Positions 1 through 8,692 of a DNA stretch of 64,000 nucleotides are shown here, piece after piece (within the stretch, counting starts at the first letter, position 1; every line of letters starts with the position of its first letter). The stretch comes from Larkinella arboricola (GTDB lineage: Bacteria; Bacteroidota; Bacteroidia; Cytophagales; Spirosomataceae). Where the stretch lies: contig NZ_QLMC01000001.1 of assembly GCF_003259745.1 (NCBI RefSeq), positions 186,001-250,000 of the forward strand, read 5' to 3'. Position numbers and translations under genes: made by a program. The notes below the pieces were generated by a model, which saw nothing but the letters and a program-made list of their open reading frames with translations, was not told the origin of the DNA and did not search any database.

Positions 1-822
1 GATTTTGTTTTTCACGCAGCCGCTTACAAGCACGTTCCGCTGATGGAGCAGCATCCTTACGAAGCGGTTCGGGTCAATGTGCTCGGTACGCAGATTGTTG
101 CCGACTTATCGGTGCGCTACGGCATTCGTAAATTTGTCATGATTTCGACCGACAAGGCCGTCAATCCTACCAATGTGATGGGCGCAACCAAGCGGCTGGC
201 CGAAATGTATGTACAGAGCCTGAATCATCCGGATGAAAAGCTGCAACAAACGCGGTTTATTGCTACCCGTTTTGGTAATGTCCTGGGCTCCAACGGTTCT
301 GTCGTGACGGTTTTCCGTCAGCAGATACAGGCGGGTGGCCCCGTGACGGTGACGCATCCCGATATTATCCGGTATTTCATGACCATTCCGGAAGCCTGTC
401 AACTGGTGCTGGAAGCCGGAACCATGGGAAAAGGGGGCGAGGTGTTTGTCTTTGACATGGGCGAACCCGTGCGCATTGCCGATCTGGCCCGTAAAATGAT
501 TCATCTGTCCGGCTACATTCCCGGTAAAGACATCAATCTGATCTATACCGGTTTGCGGCCCGGTGAAAAACTGTATGAGGAACTACTGAGTACGAACGAG
601 CAAACCTTGCCTACCCACCACCCGAAAATTATGATCGCTCGGGTCATCACACCGGAACGGGACGAAATAAGCGCGACCTTACGAGAATTACGGTATTTAT
701 CCACCCAGTCCGACGCTAATAAACTGGTACGGGTCATTAAGCAGATGATTCCCGAATACATCAGCAACAATTCCATCTATACCTTACTGGATACACAGGA
801 ATCGGGACCAGTTGAAGTGTAA
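1..822 (+). CDS. CapD-type nucleotide-sugar 4,6-dehydratase, 5'-truncated by the window edge
   Basis: The reading frame is open from base 1 and begins inside the protein with the segment DFVFHAAAYKHVPLM, so the start codon lies to the left of the window; 273 residues are visible. This is the C-terminal part of a membrane-anchored extended SDR enzyme of the WbpM/PglF/CapD family, which converts UDP-GlcNAc-type sugars to 4-keto-6-deoxy sugars for surface polysaccharide or glycan synthesis. Family signatures seen are ISTDKAVNPTNVMGATKRLA, FGNVLGSNGSV and the FDMGEPVRI/LRPGEKLYEE tail. The usual SDR Tyr of YxxxK is a Met here (MGATK), which is normal for this subfamily. The substrate cannot be read from the sequence. 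No terminator is obvious after the stop. Confidence 0.9.
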   Translation, partial: DFVFHAAAYKHVPLMEQHPYEAVRVNVLGTQIVADLSVRYGIRKFVMISTDKAVNPTNVMGATKRLAEMYVQSLNHPDEKLQQTRFIATRFGNVLGSNGSVVTVFRQQIQAGGPVTVTHPDIIRYFMTIPEACQLVLEAGTMGKGGEVFVFDMGEPVRIADLARKMIHLSGYIPGKDINLIYTGLRPGEKLYEELLSTNEQTLPTHHPKIMIARVITPERDEISATLRELRYLSTQSDANKLVRVIKQMIPEYISNNSIYTLLDTQESGPVEV

Positions 823-877
823 CTTTCTATCGAAGCTTATCTGCCAGCAAATACCCATTCAATTTTAGTCCAGGGGC

Positions 878-908
878 TTGCGACCTACAGACCATACCGG
901 TAAGTTTG
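878..908 (+). promoter_or_regulatory. Bacteroidota-type promoter of the thiolase operon
   Basis: TTG at 878-880, a 20-nt spacer and TAAGTTTG at 901-908 match the Bacteroidota -33/-7 promoter form (TTTG ... TAnnTTTG). Transcription would begin near 915. That is too late for the in-frame GTG at 916 to be the translation start and supports the ATG at 964. Confidence 0.6.
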
Positions 909-963
909 TTTTCCCGTGCGTGCTGGATGCGTTCGGTCACGGTTTAAAACAAGCAGGTACCCA

Positions 964-2172
964 ATGCCCCAGGCCTTCATATACGACGCTGTCCGAACAC
1001 CCCGTGGCCGGGGCAAAAGCGACGGCTCCCTCCACGACGTACAGCCCGTTCAGTTACTGAGCGCGGTGTTGCGTGAACTCAAAAACCGCAATCAGCTAGA
1101 TACCTCGCTTATCGATGACGTCATCATGGGCTGCGTAACGCCCATTGGTGAACAGGGGGCTGACATTGCCCGGACGGCTGTGCTCGAAGCCGGTTACGCC
1201 CAAACCGTTGCCGGTGTGCAGCTTAACCGCTTCTGCTCATCGGGCCTCGAAGCCATCAACATGGCGGCTGCCTACATAATGTCGGGGCAGTTTGATGCCG
1301 TTATTGCCGGTGGTGTAGAATCCATGTCACGCGTACCCATAGGGTCGGATGGTGGGGCGCTGATGATGAATCCTGAGATCGTGGCCCGTCATCACATTGT
1401 TCCCCAGGGTATTTCGGCGGATTTAATTGCCACCAAATACGGTTATAGCCGCGCGGATGTTGACGCCTTTGCCGCCGAATCGTACCGCCGGGCGGTATTA
1501 GCTCAGCAGGAGCATCGTTTCTCCCGAACCCTCATTTCAATCAAGGACGAACTCGGCATTACCCTGCTCGACCACGACGAAGGCGTCCGGCCCGACACGA
1601 CTGTCGAAAGTTTGGCCAAACTCAAACCGGCCTTCGAAACCGCCGGAAAGGTGGGCTTTGATGCGCTGGCTCTGCTCAAATACAGCCATCTGGCTCGGAT
1701 TAATCACGTCCATCATGCCGGCAATTCGTCCCGGATTGTCGATGGAGCCGCCGGAATGTTGATTGGCTCGAAAGAATTTGGCGAAAAAGCCGGGCTAAAA
1801 CCCCGCGCCCGAATCAAAGCCTTTGCCGTAATTGGAACCGAGCCGACTATTATGCTTACCGGCATTGTTCCGGCTACGCAGAAAGTTCTCAAAAAAGCCG
1901 GTATGCAGTTGGGTGACATTGACCTGTTCGAAGTCAACGAAGCCTTTGCTGCCGTGCCGTTGTTTTACATGGACCAACTTGGTGTCGATCATCACCGGCT
2001 CAATGTGAACGGCGGAGCCATTGCGCTGGGCCATCCGCTGGGCGCAACCGGAGCCATAATTTCGGCAACACTCCTGGATGAGCTCGAGCGCACGGGCAAA
2101 CAAACGGGGCTGGCGACACTCTGCGTGGGCGGAGGTATGGGGATTGCTACGGTTTTTGAACGGGTAAACTAA
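964..2172 (+). CDS. fadA: Acetyl-CoA C-acyltransferase (thiolase)
   Basis: A 402-aa thiolase that cleaves 3-ketoacyl-CoA with CoA in the last step of fatty-acid beta-oxidation. The three catalytic positions are visible: acylated Cys91 in RFCSSGLEA, His357 in [14 protein letters not shown] and the acid/base Cys387 in CVGGGMG. The N-terminus [15 protein letters not shown] is typical of FadA/FadI proteins. ATG 964 is chosen because an upstream GTG adds 16 atypical residues and would fall at the predicted transcription start. It is followed after 10 nt by the FadJ-like multienzyme, so the two subunits of a trifunctional-type complex are probably co-transcribed. The symbol is by family; FadI is equally possible. 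Confidence 0.93.
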   Translation: MPQAFIYDAVRTPRGRGKSDGSLHDVQPVQLLSAVLRELKNRNQLDTSLIDDVIMGCVTPIGEQGADIARTAVLEAGYAQTVAGVQLNRFCSSGLEAINMAAAYIMSGQFDAVIAGGVESMSRVPIGSDGGALMMNPEIVARHHIVPQGISADLIATKYGYSRADVDAFAAESYRRAVLAQQEHRFSRTLISIKDELGITLLDHDEGVRPDTTVESLAKLKPAFETAGKVGFDALALLKYSHLARINHVHHAGNSSRIVDGAAGMLIGSKEFGEKAGLKPRARIKAFAVIGTEPTIMLTGIVPATQKVLKKAGMQLGDIDLFEVNEAFAAVPLFYMDQLGVDHHRLNVNGGAIALGHPLGATGAIISATLLDELERTGKQTGLATLCVGGGMGIATVFERVN

Positions 2173-2182
2173 GCCGCTAACC

Positions 2183-4342
2183 ATGATCAACTACACGAAA
2201 AACCGTCACGTTGCCATACTGAGCTGGAACATGAGCAGCGCTCCGATGAACGTGCTGAACGATGATTCGATTCCGGCGTTTGAGCGGGCGTTGCAACGGG
2301 CGTATGATGACACGGAGGTGAAAGGAATTGTCATTACGTCGGAGAAGAACGAGTTTATTGCCGGGGCCGATTTGAAGATGATTCTTCGCAACAACGATAA
2401 AGAACCGACCGAAATGCTGAAAATTTCGACGGAGCTAAACCGGATTTTCCGGGGTATCGAAACGGCGGGAAAACCGGTTGTGGCCGCCATCAACGGTACA
2501 GCCCTGGGCGGAGGCTACGAAGCCTGTCTGGCCTGTCACCACCGCATCGCGCTCGACAATCCCAAAGCCATTATCGGTCTGCCTGAAGTAACACTGGGCT
2601 TGCTGCCCGGCGGGGGCGGTACGCAACGCTTACCCCGACTACTCGGTATGGAAGCCGCCTTGCCATTGCTGCTGGAAGGCAAACGGGTGAGTCCCCGTGA
2701 GGCTTTGGCGTTGGGGATGGTTGATGAGCTGGTGACTTCGCGGGAGGAGTTGATGGAAAAAGCGTTGACGTGGATCGAGGCCCATCCTGACCCGTTGCAA
2801 CCGTGGGACGAACGCGATCGAACGACGGGCCGAATCGTCGGAAGGGAAAACGTTAACGTACCGGGCGGAACCGTCCAAAGCCCGGTTGGAATGCGCGTTT
2901 TCGGTACGGCAACGGCAATAGTGATGGCAAAAACAGGCGGAAATTATCCGGCGCCACTCGTCATCCTGTCGTGCGTTTATGAAGGCTTGCAGGTAAACAT
3001 CGACCGGGGGCTGATGATCGAAGCACGGTATTTTGTGAAGGTAGCTACCTCGAAAGTCGCTAAAAGTTTGATTCAGACGATGTTTTTGGGTTTGAATGAA
3101 GCCAATAAAGGCATCCATCGCCCGAAAGCAGTCCCACCGACGGAGGTTAAAAAACTTGGGGTGGTGGGTGCTGGAATGATGGGTTCGGGCATCGCCTATG
3201 CAGCGGCCACTGCCGGGGTTGAGGTGGTCCTAAAGGACGTTTCCGTGGAAGTGGCTGAAAAAGGGAAAGCGTACTCGCGTATGGTATTGCAAAAAGCCGT
3301 TGAGCGGGGCAAAGGGACGCCGGAAAAAACCGAAGCAACCCTGAACCGGATTCAAACAACCGCCGATGTTGCGGACTTAAACGGTTGCGACCTGATTATT
3401 GAAGCTGTTTTTGAAAACCGTGAACTGAAAGCGCAGGTAACGCAGGAAATCGAACCGTTGCTCACCGATCAGGGCGTTTTTGCCTCGAATACCTCAACCT
3501 TGCCGATCAGCGGTTTAGCCAACGCATCGACCCGGCCCGAAAATTTCGTTGGAATGCATTTCTTTTCGCCGGTTGATAAAATGCCGTTGGTTGAGATCAT
3601 TCGCGGGGCAAAAACGTCGGACTATACACTGGCAGTGGCGCTGGATTTCGTGAAGAAGCTGCGCAAAACGCCGATTGTCGTCAACGATTCGCCTGGATTT
3701 TACACCTCCCGGGTCTTCAGTACCTACACGGCGGAAGGCATGGAAATGCTGAAAGAAGGCATAGATCCCGTCCTGATCGAAAATGGAGGCAAAAATGCCG
3801 GGTTCCCGGTAGGGCCGTTAGCCGTTTCCGACGAAATATCGCTGGAGTTAATCAACAGGATTTCGGCACAGGGTATTCAGGACGGTAGGCTGACCGAAGA
3901 CGATACGGCTTATCAGGTAGCCGGAAAATTCGTGGCCTTGGGACGGCTGGGAAAAAAAGCAAAAGCCGGATTCTACGCGTATCCGGAAGGTGAAATGAAA
4001 TACCTTTGGCCGGGATTAGCCGAAATGTTCCCGCTGGCCGCTGACCAACCCCCCATTGATGAACTCAAAAAACGATTTTTGTACCGGCAGGCGCTTGAAG
4101 CCGTGCGCTGCTTCGAGGAGGGTGTGATCCAAACGCAACTGGATGCCGACATCGGTTCCATTCTGGCCTGGGGTTTTCCGGCATACACGGGTGGGGCTTT
4201 GTCGTTTGTTCATTTTGTCGGAATCGCGAACTTCGTGCAGGAATGCGACCGGCTGGCCGATGTGAATGGAGAACGCTTCCGTCCGACTCCGTGGCTGCGT
4301 GAACTGGCCGGACGGGGCCAAAGCCGATTTGAACACAATTAG
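2183..4342 (+). CDS. fadJ: Fatty-acid oxidation multienzyme: enoyl-CoA hydratase / 3-hydroxyacyl-CoA dehydrogenase
   Basis: A 719-aa two-enzyme protein. Residues about 1-190 form a crotonase domain (EFIAGADLKM, ALGGGYEACLA, GLLPGGGGTQRLPRLLG). Residues about 320-510 form the NAD-binding 3-hydroxyacyl-CoA dehydrogenase domain, opened by the Rossmann motif GVVGAGMMGSGIAYAA; NTSTLPIS and MHFFSPVDKMPLVE are dehydrogenase signatures. The C-terminal dehydrogenase domains follow to the end. The length and order agree with FadJ/FadB alpha subunits. It hydrates enoyl-CoA and oxidises the product, passing 3-ketoacyl-CoA to the thiolase encoded 10 nt upstream. The M28 peptidase gene begins 22 nt downstream, suggesting one transcript. 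Confidence 0.93.
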   Translation: MINYTKNRHVAILSWNMSSAPMNVLNDDSIPAFERALQRAYDDTEVKGIVITSEKNEFIAGADLKMILRNNDKEPTEMLKISTELNRIFRGIETAGKPVVAAINGTALGGGYEACLACHHRIALDNPKAIIGLPEVTLGLLPGGGGTQRLPRLLGMEAALPLLLEGKRVSPREALALGMVDELVTSREELMEKALTWIEAHPDPLQPWDERDRTTGRIVGRENVNVPGGTVQSPVGMRVFGTATAIVMAKTGGNYPAPLVILSCVYEGLQVNIDRGLMIEARYFVKVATSKVAKSLIQTMFLGLNEANKGIHRPKAVPPTEVKKLGVVGAGMMGSGIAYAAATAGVEVVLKDVSVEVAEKGKAYSRMVLQKAVERGKGTPEKTEATLNRIQTTADVADLNGCDLIIEAVFENRELKAQVTQEIEPLLTDQGVFASNTSTLPISGLANASTRPENFVGMHFFSPVDKMPLVEIIRGAKTSDYTLAVALDFVKKLRKTPIVVNDSPGFYTSRVFSTYTAEGMEMLKEGIDPVLIENGGKNAGFPVGPLAVSDEISLELINRISAQGIQDGRLTEDDTAYQVAGKFVALGRLGKKAKAGFYAYPEGEMKYLWPGLAEMFPLAADQPPIDELKKRFLYRQALEAVRCFEEGVIQTQLDADIGSILAWGFPAYTGGALSFVHFVGIANFVQECDRLADVNGERFRPTPWLRELAGRGQSRFEHN

Positions 4343-4364
4343 CAAAAAACGACCATCAACTACT

Positions 4365-5867
4365 ATGCTGAAAACCAGTTCTTTATTATTTGCCAGCCTT
4401 TTGCTGGTTTCGGGTGCCGTTGCGCAGCCCGTTTCCAAACTCCCCGAATCAAAGCTAAACCGGAGCGAACTCGAAGCGCAAATGCGTTTTCTGGCGGCTG
4501 ACGAACTTCAAGGCCGTCGTACCGGTGAACCCGGAAATATGGTGGCCGCCCGCTACATTGCCGAACAGTTTCGGGCGCTGGGTCTGAAACCAGTGTCGGG
4601 TCAATCGGATTATTTCCAGAAAATACCGTTCCTGAAAGCCCGGCCCGCAACGTACGCCAGTCTTCAGATCGGAGGGATGGATTCTCTGAAACTAGGCAGG
4701 CATTTTGTCGTGATCAGCGGTCCGCAATCGGATATCAAAGCTGAAACCGTGTACATCGGCTACGGACTGACAGACGGCGCCGACGGGTATAACGGTCGTA
4801 ACGTTCGGGGAAAACTGGTCGTTGCGCAGGTCGGTTCGCCGGATGCCACAACCAACCGCGGTCTGCTGGCGGCTTCCGAACAAAAACGCAAGCTAGCGGC
4901 CGAGAAAGGAGCCGTCGGACTGGTCGAACTGTACACGAGTGGTACGTATCCCTGGCCCATCGTGACGCGTTCTTTTCAGGGAGAACAATTGTCGCTGGCG
5001 TCCTCGACAGACGTACCGACTCTGTTGCACATCTGGGTTGATAACGGGAAAAACCAGCTTGCCAGTCTGAAAGACGCCAGCCAGACCGTTAGCATTCGGA
5101 CATCGGGCCGGGAGCAGCGGATTGTGGAGGCCGTGAATGTGGCGGGTGTCATTGAAGGCACAGACCCCAAACTGAAAAACGAATACGTTTTGCTGTCGGC
5201 CCATTTCGACCACGTCGGTGTCGGCAAACAGGGTGGTCAGCCCTATACGGCTGCCGATAGTATTTTTAACGGTGCGCGGGACAATGCTTTCGGGACGGTT
5301 GCGTTGCTGGCGTCGGCCAAAGCATTGCAGGCCCAGCGCCCCAAACGGTCCATTTTATTTCTGGCTTTAACCGGTGAAGAACTGGGCTTGTTGGGCAGCC
5401 GCTATTACGCCGAGCACCCGTTGGTTCCGTTAAAGCAAACCGTGTTTAACCTGAATAGCGATGGAGCGGGTTATAACGATACAACCATCGTGTCGGTGAT
5501 CGGCCTGAACCGGACGGGGGCAAAGACGGAAATTGAAACCGCCAGCAAAGCGTTTGGGCTGGGTGTATTTGCTGATCCGGCTCCCGAACAAAATCTGTTC
5601 GACCGTTCTGATAACGTCAATTTTGCGGTGAAAGGGATTCCGGCACCTACGTTTTCGGCCGGTTTCAAAACGTTTGACGCTGATTTGTTCAAGTACTACC
5701 ACCAGGCCGCCGATAACCCGGACACCATTGACTACGGTTATTTGCTTAAGTTTTGTAAGGCGTTTGCCTACACGGCCCGGCTGATTGCCGACAAACCGAC
5801 GCGTCCGCAGTGGGTGGCGGGTGATAAATACGAAGCCGCTGCCAAAGCGTTATACGGCACTAACTAA
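4365..5867 (+). CDS. Secreted M28 family zinc aminopeptidase with inserted PA-like domain
   Basis: A 500-aa exported peptidase. The signal peptide is MLKTSSLLFASLLLVSGAVA, which is why ATG 4365 is chosen over an in-frame start 99 nt upstream. The di-zinc ligands of M28 peptidases can all be placed: His280 (HFDHVG), Asp306 (ARDNAFG), Glu338/Glu339 (GEELGLLGS), Asp366 (NSDG) and His446 (YYHQAAD). The part between about residues 110 and 260 has the look of a PA-type insertion. It should cleave N-terminal residues from peptides in the periplasm or outside the cell. It follows the beta-oxidation genes closely without an obvious functional link, and ends at a hairpin shared with the convergent barrel gene. 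Confidence 0.9.
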   Translation: MLKTSSLLFASLLLVSGAVAQPVSKLPESKLNRSELEAQMRFLAADELQGRRTGEPGNMVAARYIAEQFRALGLKPVSGQSDYFQKIPFLKARPATYASLQIGGMDSLKLGRHFVVISGPQSDIKAETVYIGYGLTDGADGYNGRNVRGKLVVAQVGSPDATTNRGLLAASEQKRKLAAEKGAVGLVELYTSGTYPWPIVTRSFQGEQLSLASSTDVPTLLHIWVDNGKNQLASLKDASQTVSIRTSGREQRIVEAVNVAGVIEGTDPKLKNEYVLLSAHFDHVGVGKQGGQPYTAADSIFNGARDNAFGTVALLASAKALQAQRPKRSILFLALTGEELGLLGSRYYAEHPLVPLKQTVFNLNSDGAGYNDTTIVSVIGLNRTGAKTEIETASKAFGLGVFADPAPEQNLFDRSDNVNFAVKGIPAPTFSAGFKTFDADLFKYYHQAADNPDTIDYGYLLKFCKAFAYTARLIADKPTRPQWVAGDKYEAAAKALYGTN

Positions 5868-5872
5868 CAACA

Positions 5873-5918
5873 AAAAACCGTCGGGAGAGCCAAATGTCTT
5901 ACTCTTCCGACGGTTTTT
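5873..5918. terminator. Bidirectional terminator between convergent genes
   Basis: A 16-bp stem with one mismatch (arms 5873-5888 and 5903-5918) is A-rich on the left and T-rich on the right, so it can end transcription from the peptidase (+) and from the barrel gene (-). Confidence 0.8.
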
Positions 5919-5932
5919 CTTATGATAAAATT

Positions 5933-6571
5933 TTAGTACCTCCGACCGATGCCGAAGCTGTAGCCGAGTGTAAACGAGAAAGTCGAATTGCCTAACCAGG
6001 GTGATGAATTAACCCGAACGTTGGTCAAACCCAGGTTATACCGGGCGTCGATCAGGAACCGCTGCTTGTTTTTAACTTTGAAATTGGCCTGAAATCCGCC
6101 GGTTGCTCCCAGATCAAGGGGTTCGAATTCTTCATTCGTTTTGGAATCCGGATAAGACTGTCCCTGGTTGATTGCATCGGTTCGCTTGGAGTTCAGAAGC
6201 ACACCCAGAGAAGGTCCAATAAAGAGGTTGGGTCGGAAGTTTCCGCTTAACGTCAGGTAGTAACGCGCAACAACCGGAATCTCCAGGTAATTCAGGTGCT
6301 GAACATGGCTGCTGCGGTCGCCGGGATTATTGTATTTACCGCCCCGTTGTGAGTACAGCACATCTGCCGAGATGCCAAAATGATTAATGGCGCTGTAACT
6401 AACAAAGGCCCCGGCTACTAAACCGGCCTTGGCATTGTAGTAACTACTTTTTCCGTAAAGGCTTGATACATTGACACCAATGCGGGGGCCGGCACTCCAG
6501 CGTTGCTGCGCAAATAAAGTCGATGCGCTGGTCAGCAGAAAAAACACTCCAACTACTATTCCTCTTCTCAT
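5933..6571 (-). CDS. Outer-membrane beta-barrel protein (porin-like, PF13568 type)
   Basis: A 212-aa exported protein with signal peptide MRRGIVVGVFFLLTSASTLFAQ. ATG 6571 is preferred over an ATG 21 nt upstream because the signal peptide begins with it. The mature part alternates polar and hydrophobic residues (GPRIGVNVSSLYG, HFGISADVLYSQRGGKY, LDARYNLGLTNV) and ends with an aromatic-rich strand (FSFTLGYSFGIGRRY), as in small eight-stranded barrels of Bacteroidota. The specific function is unknown; such proteins are usually structural or of unassigned role. It is a single gene, convergent with the M28 peptidase. Confidence 0.8.
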   Translation of the reverse strand: MRRGIVVGVFFLLTSASTLFAQQRWSAGPRIGVNVSSLYGKSSYYNAKAGLVAGAFVSYSAINHFGISADVLYSQRGGKYNNPGDRSSHVQHLNYLEIPVVARYYLTLSGNFRPNLFIGPSLGVLLNSKRTDAINQGQSYPDSKTNEEFEPLDLGATGGFQANFKVKNKQRFLIDARYNLGLTNVRVNSSPWLGNSTFSFTLGYSFGIGRRY

Positions 6572-6668
6572 AATGCAATTTAATTGGATCATTCTTGTGA
6601 CGTGGGTTTGATTTGCTTCATTACAACTGATCCGGCTGTTAAATGTTTTTTTAACGTCCGGAACGGCG

Positions 6669-6676
6669 CAAAGATA
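6669..6676 (-). promoter_or_regulatory. -7 element of the barrel gene
   Basis: On the minus strand the site reads TATCTTTG, a full match to TAnnTTTG, about 85 nt ahead of the barrel start. No good -33 TTTG was found at the usual spacing, so only the -7 part is supported. Confidence 0.4.
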
Positions 6677-6776
6677 ATGTTTCCGACCAAATCACGACGT
6701 TTAAAATACCGTTACCTTGGGGCGGTATAGGAAATGAGGTAGAGAAATGCCATCAATTAAGACAACGCACAGGTCT

Positions 6777-8003
6777 TCAAAATACAATTTCCTGTTCGGT
6801 AAATCCGGCAAACCATTTGCCGTTGTGAAGGGCGGGCTGCCAGCGTGGTCCTTCCTGAATCAAACGTATGGCTTCTTCGTCGCAGCCATACCCCAGCGAT
6901 TGCACAACGGATAACTGGCTGACCGACCCGTCGGGCCCAACCTGAAACCGGACACGCACCGTTCCGGATATGCCTTTTCTTTTCGCTTCGGGCGGCATCC
7001 GGCGGTTTTCACCAAGATAGGTTTGAAAGTTCCTGGGAGCCATCGGCGGAGCAGTGCCGGCTGCGGCTGGTTTTACAAAGGAAGGAGAAGGCGACGGTAT
7101 CTGATGATGTTTCGACAAAAGCTCACTCATGGCCTTGAAGTCGGGGGTCAGCTTCAAATCGTTGGTATAAAAATGACGAACGGGAACGGTTCGGGTTTCA
7201 TAGCCTTTATGGCTAATCAGCAACGAGTCGTTTGCCTGTAGATGATTCAGTGTAAACCGGCCCGCCGTATCCGTAACGGTTTTTTGCAATGACTTCTTGA
7301 GCAGTACCACTACGTCAGGCAGGGGTCGATTCTGTACATCGACAATGCGACCGCTCACGGCGGAATTTCCTACTGAATCAATCCCAATTACGACTTTCTT
7401 ACTGTTTAAATTGGGTGCTAAAGCCGGTTCCGACGACCTTTCATAAATCCGGTTTTCGCTCAATCCAGCGGAATTAGCCATCAGTAGATCCATCGGAATG
7501 TGCAGGCTATCGGTGGAAGCTCCTGTTTTCCCGACGACAATTGGGCGTTTGGTTTGAACAGATTTCTTCAGAACAGGGCCGGCTTGTAAAGCCGCAATCG
7601 TGTCTGGGGCCGGAACCGCCTTTCGGTGTTGGGTAATTGGTGAGGCTGGCAACTCAGTCGGGGAAACAAAGGCCGGTTTCCCCTGCCGATAAAAGTATAC
7701 GCTAACACCGAGCGCCAGGGCTACAGAAGCTGCGGCTGCCGGAACCCAAAGCGGCATCCGTCGGCTTTTTGGTTGATACGGTATCCGGTTTTGCAAGCGT
7801 TGGCGCAGCTCGCCCGACACCCGATTCAGGTCAATTTTTTCCTGTTCAGCGGCTTCCAGACCTTCCAGCGCATCGGCATACAGCGGATTTTCGAGCAACA
7901 GCCGTTCGACCCGGTGCTGTTCGGCAGCGGAAAGAACCCCGGCCCGGTAGTTGCGCAGGTCGTCGGCGGTCAGGTGATTAGTAGGTCGGTTGTTCTCAGT
8001 CAT
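6777..8003 (-). CDS. Anti-sigma-like membrane protein with carboxypeptidase-regulatory and TonB C-terminal domains
   Basis: A 408-aa single-pass protein. Residues 1-80 are an acidic cytoplasmic part (LTADDLRNYRAGVLS) like zinc-finger-free anti-sigma regions of Bacteroidota. A membrane helix follows at about 86-106 (WVPAAAASVALALGVSVYFY). A carboxypeptidase-regulatory-like domain sits at about 215-280 (VSGRIVDVQNRPLPDVVVLL), and a TonB C-terminal domain at about 325-408 (GISGTVRVRFQVGPDG; EEAIRLIQEGPRWQPA). Its start overlaps the 3' end of the ECF sigma gene by 8 nt, so it is almost surely translated with it and likely controls it. Whether the TonB domain contacts outer-membrane transporters is not shown; similar fusions are frequent in the phylum. 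Confidence 0.75.
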   Translation of the reverse strand: MTENNRPTNHLTADDLRNYRAGVLSAAEQHRVERLLLENPLYADALEGLEAAEQEKIDLNRVSGELRQRLQNRIPYQPKSRRMPLWVPAAAASVALALGVSVYFYRQGKPAFVSPTELPASPITQHRKAVPAPDTIAALQAGPVLKKSVQTKRPIVVGKTGASTDSLHIPMDLLMANSAGLSENRIYERSSEPALAPNLNSKKVVIGIDSVGNSAVSGRIVDVQNRPLPDVVVLLKKSLQKTVTDTAGRFTLNHLQANDSLLISHKGYETRTVPVRHFYTNDLKLTPDFKAMSELLSKHHQIPSPSPSFVKPAAAGTAPPMAPRNFQTYLGENRRMPPEAKRKGISGTVRVRFQVGPDGSVSQLSVVQSLGYGCDEEAIRLIQEGPRWQPALHNGKWFAGFTEQEIVF

Positions 8004-8580
8004 GCCTTTTGTCCATGCAGATTTTCAGGTTGCGTCGGCCATTTTGCAGATGGCTTTTTACGTGTTTCAACTCATAGCCCGTCAGTTCGGCAATGTCGGC
8101 GTAGGTTTTCTGATTCAGGTAAAACAGGGTGATGCTGGTGCGTTGTTCTTCCGACAGCGTTTGTAAACAGCCATTCAGTTGATCCAGCTTCGTGTCCAGT
8201 TCTGGCCCATCGGCTTCCGGCCAGATGGTCAGCGGTATCGGCAGGGTTTCCGTTTCGGCATCTTCATTTGCTTCACCGGCTATCATTTTCCGTTGGCGCA
8301 GGTGCATCAGACAGTGGTTGCGGGCGGTAGAATAGAGCCAGCTTTTAAAATTCTGAATTTCGTATTTCCGCAAATCGGTAATCAACTGTTCGAATAAGTG
8401 CATCACGGCATCCTTGCTTTCTTCTTCATCCCGCAAATACTTGAAACAGACCGCATACACCAGTTCCATATACCGTTCGTATAAGGTGCCCAAAACGTCC
8501 AGATCGCCCGTAGCCTTATAGGCCGAAAGGTATTCGGCATCGGTAACGGGTCTGGGTTGACGGAATCGTTTAAAAAACAT
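7996..8580 (-). CDS. ECF-type RNA polymerase sigma factor
   Basis: A 194-aa sigma-70 family protein with region 2 at about residues 22-90 (LYERYMELVYAVCFKYLRDE; FKSWLYSTARNHCLMHLRQ) and region 4 at about 130-190 (LSEEQRTSITLFYLNQKTYADIAELTGYELKHVKSH). ATG 8580 (MFFKRF) is preferred to an ATG at 8655 because sigma factors of this group commonly begin with that segment and the longer form adds 25 unmatched residues. The following gene, overlapping by 8 nt, encodes the likely anti-sigma partner. The gene is divergent from the VWA gene, leaving 112 bp for both promoters; no clear TAnnTTTG was seen there, as expected if the sigma factor reads its own promoter. Confidence 0.85.
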   Translation of the reverse strand: MFFKRFRQPRPVTDAEYLSAYKATGDLDVLGTLYERYMELVYAVCFKYLRDEEESKDAVMHLFEQLITDLRKYEIQNFKSWLYSTARNHCLMHLRQRKMIAGEANEDAETETLPIPLTIWPEADGPELDTKLDQLNGCLQTLSEEQRTSITLFYLNQKTYADIAELTGYELKHVKSHLQNGRRNLKICMDKRHD

Positions 8581-8692
8581 ACAATCGGGTTGGGCGTCCT
8601 GGCGAACATACAAAAAATTGTCCGGCGCCGTATGGAATTCAAATCGGGTCTGCATCCATAAGAGAAAAAAGCCACGCTAATTCCATACGACC

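Noticed and set aside
916-963. Longer thiolase start at GTG 916
   Set aside because: The predicted transcription start is near 915 and the added residues do not fit the family N-terminus.
1795-2190. Several antisense frames of 60-190 codons over the thiolase, FadJ, VWA and OmpA genes
   Set aside because: They mirror conserved genes, lack any domain or start signal and have residue compositions typical of antisense translation.
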